From: Coxiella endosymbiont of Amblyomma nuttalli
GTDB taxonomy: Bacteria > Pseudomonadota > Gammaproteobacteria > Coxiellales > Coxiellaceae
Reading direction: 5' to 3'
DNA: 64,000 nt
Assembly: GCF_018107685.1 (NCBI RefSeq)
Contig: NZ_CP064834.1
Location: forward strand, 620,001 to 684,000
Below, in pieces: positions 28,993 through 38,537 of the stretch. A model generated the notes under the pieces. It was given only the letters and a program-made list of their open reading frames with translations. It did not search any database and had not been told where the DNA came from. Position 1 is the first letter of the stretch; each line of letters opens with the position of its first letter. Position numbers and translations under genes: made by a program.

Positions 28993-31809
28993 TTAAGCAA
29001 AATTCCGTACTTCTCCATCAAAAAATATATTGTTTACACAACGTTCACACAAATCCGCATGCTCTTCAATATATCCCACACATGCTCGATATTGCCAACA
29101 ACGGGCACATTTTTCAAATCGAGCTACTTTGATTTCTAACGCTAAACCTAGAAGATTAGTCTCACAAGCCGTCCTACTCTTTTTTTCTATTGCAAAAACT
29201 TTAACTTCTGAGGTAATTAAAAAAAAACGTAACTCATCACCTAATTTTGTAATCACCGGATATAGTCTTTCATCTGCATATATTAATACTTCAGCTACCA
29301 ATGCAGATCTAATTCTTTTTTCATCGCGAGCCATTTCTAGTGCTTTATTCACTTCATTGCGTACTTGAAAAAGTAATTTCCATTGCCGAGCTTCTTCTTC
29401 AGATAACATCACTGTTGGAAGATCAGAAAACCAATGTGTCAAAAATACCGAAACCTCCCGATTGCCTGGCATAGACTGCCAAATTTCATCTGCTGTAAAA
29501 CTGAGGATGGGAGCTAACCAGCGGACAAAAGCTTCTGTAATATAATACAATGCCGTTTGTGCTGAACGACGAGGTAAACCATTTGTTTTGCTGGTATAAA
29601 GTCTATCTTTAATAATATCTAAATAAAAACTCCCCATTTCCACTGTACAAAAATTATGAATCATTTGATATATGATAGGAAAACGATAATGCTCGTACGC
29701 TACTATAATTTTTTCTTGTAATTGTCTCGTAGTAACGATTGCCCATCGGTCTAACTCAACCAGCTGTGTTAGTGCGACTTTGTTTTTTTCTACATCGAAA
29801 TCATATAAATTGGATAACAAAAACCGTGCAGTATTGCGAATTCGCCGATAAGCATCGGAAATACGACCTAAAATTTCCATGGAAGCATTAATTTCTACTG
29901 TATAATCCATCGAAGCTGCCCATAAACGCAATACATCTGCCCCCATATTTTTCACAATTTCTATCGGCAAAATAACATTACCAATTGATTTGGACATTTT
30001 TCGACCTTGACCGTCAACTACATAACCGTGCGTTAATACTGTTTTATAAGGTAATTCGTCGCGAATGGCGAGTGATGTTAATAAAGATGATTGAAACCAA
30101 CCGCGATGCTGATCCGATCCCTCTAAATAAAGGTCTGCCGGCACACGTGATTTATACTGTTCTTCCAATACACAAAAATGAGTCACACCAGAGTCAAACC
30201 AAACATCTAAAACGTCAGTTACTTTTTCATAATAATCAGCCTCCTTATCCAATAACATTTTGGCATCCATATCAAACCAAGCATCAACACTGTTTTTTTC
30301 AATTAACTGTGCAACCTTTTCCATTAATGCTGGTGTATCAGGATGTAATTCACCGGAGTTTTTATGTACAAATAGAGGAATAGGAATTCCCCACAATCGC
30401 TGTCGTGAAATACACCAATCTGGTCGGTCAGCAATCATTTTACTAATGCGGACTTTCCCCCACGTTGGAATCCATCTTGAATTTTCAATAGCATGTAATG
30501 CCATTTTACGTAATCCTTTTTTATCCATACCAATAAACCACTGTGGAGTGGCCCGAAAAATTAATGGTGTTTTGTGTCGCCAACAATGCGGATAACTATG
30601 CTGAATCATTTTTGAATGGAGCAAATGACCATTATTCGCCAGCATAACAACAATTAGTTCATTTACTCTAAACACCGATTGACCGACAATGGCTAATATT
30701 CCTTTGGTAAAACGTCCACGTTCATCAACGTGAGTATTAATAGGTAAATGATATTTTTCAGCTACAAGATAATCTTCTAATCCATGCGCTGGTGCTATAT
30801 GTACATTACCTGTTCCTGTATGAGTCGTTACGTGTTTACCTAAAACGACCGGTACGGTGTAATCAAGAAAAGGATGGTACAACTGAACACCTTCCAGCGC
30901 TTTCCCATTTAAATGACCATGTACCTCATAATCATCGACGCTATAACGTTTCATCACGCTGTCAACTAATTCTTCTGCTAAAATTAAATAAGTTGCCAGA
31001 TTCTGCAATTCACATTTCATTAATACATAATGCAAATTAGGGTTGACAGCCACCGCTTCATTAGCAGGCAGAGTCCATGGTGTTGTTGTCCAGATGGGTA
31101 TTAATACTCGAGTTTCTGCGTGTCTAACACCAAAAAGTGCTCGTACTTTTTCAGCCTCTACTATTTCAAAAGCGACATCTATCGCAAGAGACACTTTTTC
31201 ACGATATTCCACCTCTGCTTCGGCCAACGCTGATTTACAAGCAGTACACCAATAAACAGGCTTTTTTCCATAAAGCAAATGTCCTTTTATAACAATTTTT
31301 CTAAGTGCACGAATTGTATTCGCTTCATAAAGAAAATCCATGGTAAGATACGGATTTTGCCAATCTCCAAGCACTCCTAACCGCTGAAAATCTTCTTTTT
31401 GTAATTTGATTTGAGAAGAAGCATAGTTACGACAGATTTGACGAAAATCATTCCCTGACAAAGTTTCTTCTACCTTCCTCAAGTGTTTTTCAACAATAAA
31501 CTCAATTGGTAATCCATGACAATCCCACCCGGGAATGAAAGGTGCGTCAAAACCTGCCAATGTTTTCGATTTAATGATTATATCTTTGAGAATTTTATTA
31601 AATGCTGTACCTAAATGAGGATAGCCGTTAGCATAAGGTGGGCCATCATGTAAAATGAATTCCGGTTTGCCTTTTCGCTGTTCTCGGATTTGTCGATAGA
31701 GATTTAACTCTTGCCATCGAGATAACGTCAAGAGTTCTCGTTCAGGTAAATTGGCTCGCATCGGAAATTCAGTTCGAGGAAGATTGAGTGTATTTTTGTA
31801 GTCAGCCAT
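28993..31809 (-). CDS. ileS: isoleucyl-tRNA synthetase, with atypical HIGH motif
   Basis: A class I synthetase charging tRNA-Ile, 938 residues from ATG 31809, where AAAGGGG lies upstream; the start [18 protein letters not shown] matches the family. The frame opens 20 codons earlier but that part is not conserved. The editing domain and the KMSKS motif ([10 protein letters not shown]) are present. So is the C-terminal zinc site, with cysteines in [11 protein letters not shown] and [10 protein letters not shown]. The ATP-binding HIGH motif reads HLGT (residues 65-68, [12 protein letters not shown]), with Thr in place of the final His. The codon is ACA, two changes away from a His codon, so one sequencing error does not explain it. 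It lies upstream of lspA. Confidence 0.95.
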   Translation of the reverse strand: MADYKNTLNLPRTEFPMRANLPERELLTLSRWQELNLYRQIREQRKGKPEFILHDGPPYANGYPHLGTAFNKILKDIIIKSKTLAGFDAPFIPGWDCHGLPIEFIVEKHLRKVEETLSGNDFRQICRNYASSQIKLQKEDFQRLGVLGDWQNPYLTMDFLYEANTIRALRKIVIKGHLLYGKKPVYWCTACKSALAEAEVEYREKVSLAIDVAFEIVEAEKVRALFGVRHAETRVLIPIWTTTPWTLPANEAVAVNPNLHYVLMKCELQNLATYLILAEELVDSVMKRYSVDDYEVHGHLNGKALEGVQLYHPFLDYTVPVVLGKHVTTHTGTGNVHIAPAHGLEDYLVAEKYHLPINTHVDERGRFTKGILAIVGQSVFRVNELIVVMLANNGHLLHSKMIQHSYPHCWRHKTPLIFRATPQWFIGMDKKGLRKMALHAIENSRWIPTWGKVRISKMIADRPDWCISRQRLWGIPIPLFVHKNSGELHPDTPALMEKVAQLIEKNSVDAWFDMDAKMLLDKEADYYEKVTDVLDVWFDSGVTHFCVLEEQYKSRVPADLYLEGSDQHRGWFQSSLLTSLAIRDELPYKTVLTHGYVVDGQGRKMSKSIGNVILPIEIVKNMGADVLRLWAASMDYTVEINASMEILGRISDAYRRIRNTARFLLSNLYDFDVEKNKVALTQLVELDRWAIVTTRQLQEKIIVAYEHYRFPIIYQMIHNFCTVEMGSFYLDIIKDRLYTSKTNGLPRRSAQTALYYITEAFVRWLAPILSFTADEIWQSMPGNREVSVFLTHWFSDLPTVMLSEEEARQWKLLFQVRNEVNKALEMARDEKRIRSALVAEVLIYADERLYPVITKLGDELRFFLITSEVKVFAIEKKSRTACETNLLGLALEIKVARFEKCARCWQYRACVGYIEEHADLCERCVNNIFFDGEVRNFA

Positions 31810-32412
31810 ATGCATATCCCCTTTACCTTGAATATTAATGTAGCCCCAACAAGGTAATAAGCACACCAAAGTTCTAAGCCCGTTGCTTGACTTTACATCC
31901 TTATCAAGTTTGGATACATCTTAAGATACATCGGAGAATCTTCTTAGACCATTCCATTTTCAAAAATGGAATGGTTAAGAAAGTAGTTTAAAAGTATAGT
32001 ATATTATAAACATAACACAGTAAACGTTCGCGTTAGTTCTCTTTGTATTTGCCTGAACAATGTTACTGTAATAACACCTTCGTTACATCATTGTTATTTT
32101 CACTAACTATAACTAGCACTTGTATCACCTCTAGCTGTCTTAAATGCCCAAACGAAAGCGAATCTTACGCGCTTAGCTTATGTAAATTTCACTTTGTCCA
32201 CTTCTCTACATCAATTATACAAAACGACAGATCATCAAAACGTCGTAATGAGCAGCATGCAATCTTAAAAAGGTGAGGGTGTGTTTCAGTTAATTTATGA
32301 TTTCAATCTACGCTATTTATTGTTAATTTAGACAAATTTATGATATATCGTCCTGACTACATGTATGATATAGAGCCAGGAAGTTCTTTCGTTACAATCT
32401 ATCAAAATGCTG
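31810..32412. other. 603-base spacer between ribF and ileS
   Basis: Contains a near-perfect palindrome at 31948-31976 and otherwise nothing recognisable. The ribF-ileS spacing is long compared with the tight arrangement common in related bacteria, so ileS probably has its own promoter here. Confidence 0.5.
31948..31976. repeat. long palindrome, 11-13-bp stem
   Basis: ACCATTCCATTTT is followed by CA and then AAAATGGAATGGT. On either strand it forms a strong hairpin, but no U-run follows. Its centre, TTTTCAAAAA, is the same ten bases found at the centre of the palindrome inside rpsT (35161-35194). Confidence 0.7.
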
Positions 32413-33345
32413 TCAACCACCGATTTTTTGAAAATATTCCTTTGCTTTGAGAACATCTTGGCGCATCTGTTCAAGTAAAGCATCTATCGTCTTAAATCGT
32501 GCTTCCGATCGCAGTTTGTGTAGAAATTCCACTTTCAAATAACAGTCATAAATGTTTTGAGAAAAACCAAATAAATAAACCTCTAATAGAGGACGAGTTC
32601 CTTTAAAAGTTGGACGGATACCTAAGCTTGCTACACCCGGATAAACTTTATTGTTTAAATAACCACGTACTACAAAAATACCTGATAACGGTAGAACGTC
32701 TCGATGCAAATCAATATTCGCTGTTGGAAATCCTAATTCATAACCGCGTTTTTCACCTAGGATGACCTTGCCACTTAATTTATAAGGACCTCCTAACAGA
32801 GCTTGAACCAATGATATATTACCGGCTTGCAACGCTATTCGCACCCGAGTACTACTCACACGTTCACCTTCGTAAAGCACAGGCGACATTACAATTGCTT
32901 TAAAACGGTATCGTTTTCCTAATCGTTTTAGTACTGCATAGTTGCCTACACGTTTAGCACCAAAACGACAATTATCTCCAACAACAATGGCTTTCACGTA
33001 TAACCGATCAATCAAAATTTGTTGCACAAAATCATCTGGATGTAAATCTGCTAATGCTTGGTTAAAGCGCAAACATAGCACATAGTCGATTTTCCATTTA
33101 GCCAAAGCACACCATTTTTCACGGAATCGCATTAATCGAGCACCTGCTTTGTACTTTGCAAAAAATTCTTTGGGCTGTGGTTCGAAGATAATAACAACGG
33201 TAGGAAGATTAAGTTTCTGTCCAAGTTGTTTCAGTTTTGTCAGTAGTGCTTGATGACCTAAATGTAAACCATCAAAATTACCTAATGTTGCCACACAACT
33301 ATGTAAACGATCCACTAAATTATGTTTTCCACGTATTAATTCCAT
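32413..33345 (-). CDS. ribF: bifunctional riboflavin kinase / FMN adenylyltransferase
   Basis: Makes FMN and then FAD from riboflavin. The N-terminal adenylyltransferase domain has ATLGNFDGLHLGHQALL and VGDNCRFGAKRVGN, ending with the STRVRIAL motif. The C-terminal kinase domain has GEKRGYELGFPTANI and YPGVASLGIRPTF. I prefer ATG 33345 (310 residues) over an in-frame TTG at 33357; there is no clear Shine-Dalgarno, but the start lies four bases after the murJ stop and is probably coupled to it. The order murJ-ribF-ileS-lspA is typical of gammaproteobacteria (rpsT lies divergently upstream). Confidence 0.94.
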   Translation of the reverse strand: MELIRGKHNLVDRLHSCVATLGNFDGLHLGHQALLTKLKQLGQKLNLPTVVIIFEPQPKEFFAKYKAGARLMRFREKWCALAKWKIDYVLCLRFNQALADLHPDDFVQQILIDRLYVKAIVVGDNCRFGAKRVGNYAVLKRLGKRYRFKAIVMSPVLYEGERVSSTRVRIALQAGNISLVQALLGGPYKLSGKVILGEKRGYELGFPTANIDLHRDVLPLSGIFVVRGYLNNKVYPGVASLGIRPTFKGTRPLLEVYLFGFSQNIYDCYLKVEFLHKLRSEARFKTIDALLEQMRQDVLKAKEYFQKIGG

Positions 33346-33349
33346 GGTA

Positions 33350-34897
33350 TTAATCAATATTAACAGGTGGCCGAAGATCGTAAATATTAAGTCCTGAAAT
33401 ACTTAAAGTTACCAGATAGGTTATGAATCCTGATAAAATAATCATCGCCAAATGCCAAACACGCTTGTTGATCGACCATGCTAACCAACAATTCATTTCT
33501 CCCGAAAACCATGCAATTATGGAGGCCATCGCAACGTTAGCAACTATTAGTTGAAAAATGAATTTTCTCCAATTAGATACTGGAACATAAATCGAGCGTC
33601 GTAATAAAAAATATAATAATAAAATTGCATTAAACGATGATGCTAATGAAGTAGCTAAGGCAAGTCCTGCGTGCGCCAATGAGTGAATGAGTAACGCATT
33701 CAAAATAAGGTTGATCCCTACCGTTAGGATTGCGATTTTGACTGGTGTTTTAACATCTTGACGAGCATAAAAGGCTGACACTAAAATTTTAATTAAAATA
33801 AATCCTGGAAGCCCTACTGAAAATGCCCACAAGCTTTTACGTGTCATGATAAAATCATGTGCCGTAAATGCACCATGATAAATTAATGTTGCCAATAAAG
33901 GACCTGCTAAAATAAATAAGGCGACTGCAGATGGCACACCAATCAATATCGCTATTCTTAAGGCCCAATCCAATATGGCTGTATAGGCTTCAGGGGATTT
34001 TGTACTATATTGGCGTGATAAATCTGGTAGAACTACCGTTGCTAATGCAACACCGATAACGCCTAAAGGCAAATAAGTCAGTCGGTCGGAATAATACAGC
34101 CACGATATACTACCTACCGGTAAAAATGAAGCAAAAAGATTGTCAATTAATAAACTAATTTGAGTAACTGAAACACCAAATAATGCTGGTATCATCAGCT
34201 TTAATACTCGAAGCACACCAGGATCGTTCCACTTCCATTGAGGTATCGGTAAAACTCCTAAACGGTACATAAAAGGAAATTGAATCACTAATTGTAAAAT
34301 ACCACCTATTAACACACCCCACGCTAATACATAAATGGGCGTTAGTGCACAAGGCGCCCAAAACCATGCTAGCACAATCATAACTATATTTAACAACACT
34401 GGTATAAGAGCTGGTACTGCAAAACGACTAAAAGTGTTTAGGATAGCACTAGCGAAAGCTGTTAAGGCAATCAATAATGAGTAAGGGGCTGTAATGCGTA
34501 ACATATGAGTGGCATAGATTAAGCGGACAGGATCTCCTATAAATCCAGGTGTGAAGATCATAATGATTACTGGTGCTGTAATCTCTACAAATGTTACAAA
34601 TAGCAACAAAGTAGTGCTCAAACCTCCTGCTATGCGATTAATAAACTCGCATATTTCCTCTGTTGTTCGATTAGAGTGATACTCAGATAGTATAGGTATA
34701 AATGCTTGTGCAAAAGCGCCTTCACCAAATAAGCGGCGCATAAAATTAGGGATCTTAAAAGCAACAACAAAAGCATCAAAAGCAGGTCCGGCCCCAAAAA
34801 CACTTGCTAATATTACATCACGAACAAAACCGAGAAGACGAGATATGAGAGTCATACTCGATACGATCAGTGTAGATCTAAATAATTTTCGGCTCAT
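33350..34897 (-). CDS. murJ: lipid II flippase MurJ
   Basis: A 515-residue inner-membrane protein with about 14 helices that flips lipid II outward for peptidoglycan synthesis. The N-terminus STLIVSSMTLISRLLGFVRD and the following FGAGPAFDAFVVAFKIPNF, FGEGAFAQAFIPIL are the conserved MurJ signature. The length is normal. The start is ATG 34897 without a clear ribosome-binding site. It is transcribed divergently from rpsT and is followed at once by ribF. Retention indicates that a cell wall is still made. Confidence 0.94.
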   Translation of the reverse strand: MSRKLFRSTLIVSSMTLISRLLGFVRDVILASVFGAGPAFDAFVVAFKIPNFMRRLFGEGAFAQAFIPILSEYHSNRTTEEICEFINRIAGGLSTTLLLFVTFVEITAPVIIMIFTPGFIGDPVRLIYATHMLRITAPYSLLIALTAFASAILNTFSRFAVPALIPVLLNIVMIVLAWFWAPCALTPIYVLAWGVLIGGILQLVIQFPFMYRLGVLPIPQWKWNDPGVLRVLKLMIPALFGVSVTQISLLIDNLFASFLPVGSISWLYYSDRLTYLPLGVIGVALATVVLPDLSRQYSTKSPEAYTAILDWALRIAILIGVPSAVALFILAGPLLATLIYHGAFTAHDFIMTRKSLWAFSVGLPGFILIKILVSAFYARQDVKTPVKIAILTVGINLILNALLIHSLAHAGLALATSLASSFNAILLLYFLLRRSIYVPVSNWRKFIFQLIVANVAMASIIAWFSGEMNCWLAWSINKRVWHLAMIILSGFITYLVTLSISGLNIYDLRPPVNID

Positions 34898-35020
34898 AAT
34901 TTATTCATTAACCAGTATGATGCCGTATAAAAGGTTTAGGATATCGCAGCCTTATTCTATTGACAAACCTTATATAAAACGTCATAGTGGCGTATTTAAA
35001 GCAAAGAACAATTTGAGAAA

Positions 35021-35287
35021 ATGGTGCCAAACTCATCGCAAGCAAAAAGACGTGCCAAACAAAACAAGAAACGCGAACTTCACAACGCAAGTCAGCGTTC
35101 AGCCGTTCGTACTGTTATTAAAAAGGTGTTAAAAATTCTCCGGACGGATGATCGCAAAGCAGTACAAACCGCTTTTCAAAAAGCGGTTTGTACTTTAGAT
35201 AAAGCGTCTGTTCGACGTATCATTCATCCAAATAAAGCAGGTCGACTAAAAAGTCGATTAAATCAGAAATTGAAAAATTTGGTTTGA
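35021..35287 (+). CDS. rpsT: 30S ribosomal protein S20, containing a long palindrome
   Basis: An 88-residue primary 16S-binding protein of the small subunit. The Lys/Arg-rich helices AKRRAKQNKKRELHNASQRS, RTVIKKVLKIL and IHPNKAGRLKSRLN fit S20. Its position divergent from murJ matches the usual gene order. Codons 47-58 contain a perfect 16-bp inverted repeat (35161-35194), so the corresponding peptide (VQTAFQKAVCT) is written on both arms of one hairpin. This is odd for a highly expressed ribosomal gene and may reflect a template-switch event. Confidence 0.92.
   Translation: MVPNSSQAKRRAKQNKKRELHNASQRSAVRTVIKKVLKILRTDDRKAVQTAFQKAVCTLDKASVRRIIHPNKAGRLKSRLNQKLKNLV
35161..35194 (+). repeat. 16-bp perfect palindrome inside rpsT
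   Basis: AGTACAAACCGCTTTT, then CA, then AAAAGCGGTTTGTACT. In RNA the loop would open to a few bases of the A/U core, leaving a strong 12-13-bp stem within the coding region. Confidence 0.9.
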
Positions 35288-35403
35288 TTGTTGTCGTACT
35301 ATTTCATGGTTAATTGGAACGATAAGAAGAGTTGGAGGGGGTCAGTTTAACATATAGCTCCCCAATAAGGAGCCAGTTAGATTTATTTAGAAAGATGATG
35401 TTT

Positions 35404-36423
35404 CTAATCCTGACCTCGAATCTTTTCCAAAAATCTCATTAAATCATAACATAATTGTTCTGTTCCTTCTTTTCTGATGGACGCAATCTGATATACAGGC
35501 TCCGACCATCCCAACTGCCTGATCATTGTTTGACAACATGTACCTACTTTATCTGCAGGCAGCAAATCAATTTTGCTAAAGACTAACCACTTGGGCTTCG
35601 CTAATATGTTCCGGCTGAACTGTTTAAGCTCACCTAAGATCGCTTCAATAGCTTCTACGGGATTTGAACCATCCAGAGGGGCAATATCGACAATGTATAA
35701 AAGTAATTGTGTTCGTTCTAAATGTTTCAAAAATCGCATTCCTAGACCCGATCCTGCACTGGCCCCCTTTGTCAAGCCAGGGATATCTGCAATAATAAAG
35801 CTCCGAAACTCTTCGACGTGTACTACACCTAAATGAGGATAAAGAGTGGTAAAGGGATAATCAGCGATTTTGGGGGTTGCATTTGAGACTGCAGTAATAA
35901 AAGTGGATTTGCCAGCATTTGGTAGTCCTATCAATCCAACATCAGCTAAAAGCTTTAATTCCAGCTTCAGTTCACGCTGTTCTCCTCCTTCACCAGCCGT
36001 AGTTTTTCGTGGCGTTCGATTGGTACTACTTTTAAAATGAGCATTCCCAAATCCATGCCGACCACCACGAGCTACACAAAGTTTTTCTTTGGCTCTAATT
36101 AAATCTCCAATCAATTCATCAGTTACCTTATCATATACTGTGGTACCTATAGGCACAGTGATCAGTAAATCCTCACCTTTTTTTCCGCTACAAAGGTGTC
36201 CCATACCAGATTGGCCATTTTGAGCTCGTAATAAGCGTCTATAACGAAATTTAGCTAAAGTATTTAGTGAATTATCAGCGATGAAATAAATACTTCCCCC
36301 GTTACCTCCATTACCTCCATCCGGACCACCATGGGGAGTAAATTTTTCACGACAAAAACTAAGACAACCATGCCCACCATTTCCTCCTTCTACACACACA
36401 AATGCTTCGTCGACGAATTGCAT
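35404..36423 (-). CDS. obgE: Obg-family GTPase (ribosome assembly)
   Basis: An essential GTPase of 50S assembly and stress control, 339 residues from ATG 36423 with GGAG ten bases upstream (a second ATG five codons earlier is less likely). The glycine-rich Obg fold ([23 protein letters not shown]) is followed by the G domain: G1 [10 protein letters not shown]2 PFTTL, G3 DIPG. G4 reads SKID instead of the usual NKxD, with Ser283. It lacks the acidic C-terminal tail found in some homologues. The order rplU-rpmA-obgE is the common operon, here with a 188-base gap after rpmA. Confidence 0.95.
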   Translation of the reverse strand: MQFVDEAFVCVEGGNGGHGCLSFCREKFTPHGGPDGGNGGNGGSIYFIADNSLNTLAKFRYRRLLRAQNGQSGMGHLCSGKKGEDLLITVPIGTTVYDKVTDELIGDLIRAKEKLCVARGGRHGFGNAHFKSSTNRTPRKTTAGEGGEQRELKLELKLLADVGLIGLPNAGKSTFITAVSNATPKIADYPFTTLYPHLGVVHVEEFRSFIIADIPGLTKGASAGSGLGMRFLKHLERTQLLLYIVDIAPLDGSNPVEAIEAILGELKQFSRNILAKPKWLVFSKIDLLPADKVGTCCQTMIRQLGWSEPVYQIASIRKEGTEQLCYDLMRFLEKIRGQD

Positions 36424-36611
36424 GATTTTTAACTCCATTGCATATTCTGATCATAACTGAAGGTTATTTATGATCTTCTGATTATCCTACGTTCAAAGTG
36501 ACTAATTATCACACACAAATTAAGGGTGATAGCTCTAGATATAACTTAGAAATCGAATCGACGTCGCAGGATAATTTAGAATCTAAGATGAAAACAATCA
36601 AACTATGAAGA

Positions 36612-36878
36612 TCAGTCATCTTCAAACGGCTCAATAGAGATAGAATTACGTTTTCTTAGTCCACTGCAAGTAAACTTCACTTTACCTTTAATCAAAGCAT
36701 ATAAAGTGTGATCACGTCCCATCCCGATGTTTTTGCCGGGATGAAAATGGGTACCTCGTTGTCGAACAATAATACTTCCTGCAAGCACATGCTGACCACC
36801 AAAACACTTAACGCCTAGCATCTTAGGATTTGAATCGCGACCATTCTTAGTGCTACCGCCAGCTTTCTTATGCGCCAT
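36612..36878 (-). CDS. rpmA: 50S ribosomal protein L27
   Basis: An 88-residue protein near the peptidyl-transferase centre. The N-terminus [19 protein letters not shown] is diagnostic, followed by [20 protein letters not shown] and [19 protein letters not shown]. It starts 12 bases after the rplU stop and belongs to the rplU-rpmA operon. Confidence 0.97.
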   Translation of the reverse strand: MAHKKAGGSTKNGRDSNPKMLGVKCFGGQHVLAGSIIVRQRGTHFHPGKNIGMGRDHTLYALIKGKVKFTCSGLRKRNSISIEPFEDD

Positions 36879-36890
36879 TTATCATCACCT

Positions 36891-37214
36891 CTACCTATTT
36901 TTATCTAGCAGAATATTTATAATTTTAATTGCGGTAAAATTCTGACGATGTCCTATCCGTTTAAGATAGTGTTTACGACGCTTGAATTTAATAACATTGA
37001 TCTTATATCCACGCCCATGACTGGCTATTTTAGCTATTACTTTTGTGCCCTGTACGTATGGACAGCCAAAATGCAACTTGCCATCAGCTGCCACCATCAA
37101 TACATTATCAAACTGTACAGTCTGACCAATATTACCTGCCAGTTTTTCTACCTTTAAGATTTGCCCTTCAGTAATGCAGTATTGTTTTCCGCCAGTTTTA
37201 ATGATTGCATACAT
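36891..37214 (-). CDS. rplU: 50S ribosomal protein L21
   Basis: A 107-residue 23S rRNA-binding protein. MYAIIKTGGKQYCITEGQIL and VIKFKRRKHYLKRIGHRQNF are typical of the N-terminus and the RNA-binding C-terminal loop. It is the first gene of the minus-strand operon and is divergent from ispB, the arrangement common in gammaproteobacteria. Confidence 0.97.
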   Translation of the reverse strand: MYAIIKTGGKQYCITEGQILKVEKLAGNIGQTVQFDNVLMVAADGKLHFGCPYVQGTKVIAKIASHGRGYKINVIKFKRRKHYLKRIGHRQNFTAIKIINILLDKNR

Positions 37215-37310
37215 CAGAAAATCTTCACAAAATCTCTTACAAATAATCTAAATAACCTAGAGGGTCGTATTCTATGAAATCTTTCAGTATATGACAAGTA
37301 AAACTGATAC

Positions 37311-37340
37311 TTGACAGTTTCTACAGCTTCCTCATAGCAT
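37311..37340 (+). promoter_or_regulatory. possible sigma-70 promoter of ispB
   Basis: A perfect -35 TTGACA at 37311-37316 and a -10-like TAGCAT at 37335-37340, 18 bases apart. If used, transcription would start about at the ispB ATG (37349), giving a nearly leaderless mRNA. Confidence 0.35.
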
Positions 37341-37348
37341 GCCAAGTC

Positions 37349-38353
37349 ATGAAAACTTCTAAAACTGTCTTTTTAACCTCTTCCACCATTGAAAACCTTA
37401 GGCAACCTGTGGAAAATGACTTTCAGGCAATAGACGCACTTATTTTAAGTGAGCTTTCTTCGCACGTCCCACTGGTTCAAACTATCATTCATCATATTGT
37501 GCATAGTGGCGGAAAACGGTTACGCCCTTTAGTAGTTCTTTTGACAGCTCATGCTTGTGGCTACAACAACGGTGTTGAACATCAAGAACTTGCTGTAATT
37601 ATTGAATTTATTCACACTGCCACTCTACTTCATGATGATGTCATCGACAAATCTGATTTACGTCGTGGCGAAAAGACAGCCAATGCTATTTGGGGCAATC
37701 AAGCAAGTGTTCTCGTAGGAGATTTTTTATATTCTCGCGCATTCCAAATTTTAGCAAGACGTAGCAATGTTCCAGTGATGAAAGTTTTGGCCAATACCAC
37801 TAATCAGATCGCCGAAGGCGAGATATGGCAGTTAATGAATCAGAATGATCCCGATGTTGATGAGAGTATTTATTATGAGGTTATTCGCCGAAAAACAGCC
37901 CAATTATTCTCGGCAGGGACTGAAATTGGAGCCATCATTAGTACAGAAGAGGAGTCTTTACGAAAAGCGATGACCGCGTTTGGTTTACATCTTGGCCTCG
38001 CATATCAAATTATTGACGATCTTTTAGATTACAGCGAAGATGCTTCTGAACTAGACAAAAATGTCGGTGATGACTTAGCAGAAGGGAAGGCCACACTCCC
38101 GTTAATTTATGCCAAACAAAAGACCAAACCAGCACAAGCAAAACTTATTCGAGAAGCGATTAAACAAGGTGGTCTGGATAATTTGAAGATCATCATGCAA
38201 CTCATTGATGAAACGAAAGCTCGAAAGTATACACAACAATGTGCAATTAAAGAGGCAGAAAAAGCACGAACCCATCTACAAGCGCTACCTCTCTCGATTT
38301 ATAGAGATGCTTTAGAATCTTTAACGAAATTTGTAATATACCGACGCTATTGA
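37349..38353 (+). CDS. ispB: octaprenyl (polyprenyl) diphosphate synthase
   Basis: Builds the isoprenoid side chain of ubiquinone by adding isopentenyl units to farnesyl diphosphate. At 334 residues it has both aspartate-rich motifs: the first in HTATLLHDDVIDKSDLRRG, the second in YQIIDDLLDYSED. The GGKRLRP substrate site is also present. The location divergent from rplU is typical for ispB. The product length (commonly C40) cannot be read from the sequence. It works with ubiG in this window, pointing to an aerobic ubiquinone-based respiratory chain. Confidence 0.93.
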   Translation: MKTSKTVFLTSSTIENLRQPVENDFQAIDALILSELSSHVPLVQTIIHHIVHSGGKRLRPLVVLLTAHACGYNNGVEHQELAVIIEFIHTATLLHDDVIDKSDLRRGEKTANAIWGNQASVLVGDFLYSRAFQILARRSNVPVMKVLANTTNQIAEGEIWQLMNQNDPDVDESIYYEVIRRKTAQLFSAGTEIGAIISTEEESLRKAMTAFGLHLGLAYQIIDDLLDYSEDASELDKNVGDDLAEGKATLPLIYAKQKTKPAQAKLIREAIKQGGLDNLKIIMQLIDETKARKYTQQCAIKEAEKARTHLQALPLSIYRDALESLTKFVIYRRY

Positions 38354-38463
38354 CATTGCGATACCTGCAACCATCCAGTAAACTTTCCGTACTAGTTTTC
38401 TTCTAATTTTCTTTTTCTCAGTAAGCCTGTTAACGGAAGTAGTTTAGTGATTTTTCTACGAAA

Positions 38464-38537
38464 CGGGGTGTAGCTCAGCTCGGTAGAGCACTGCCTTCGG
38501 GAGGCAGTGGCCGGAGGTTCAAATCCTCTCACCCCGA
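38464..38537 (+). tRNA. tRNA-Pro (anticodon CGG)
   Basis: A complete cloverleaf. The acceptor CGGGGTG pairs with CACCCCG, with the C1-G72 pair and A73 typical of tRNA-Pro. The D-arm is TAGCTCAGCTCGGTAGAGCA and the anticodon stem CTGCC/GGCAG holds loop TTCGGGA. The T-arm contains GGTTCAAATCC. CCA is not encoded (TCA follows the discriminator). Confidence 0.95.

Noticed and set aside
38464-38537. tRNA read as a different isotype
   Set aside because: Loop TTCGGGA gives CGG, and the C1-G72 pair with A73 supports proline.
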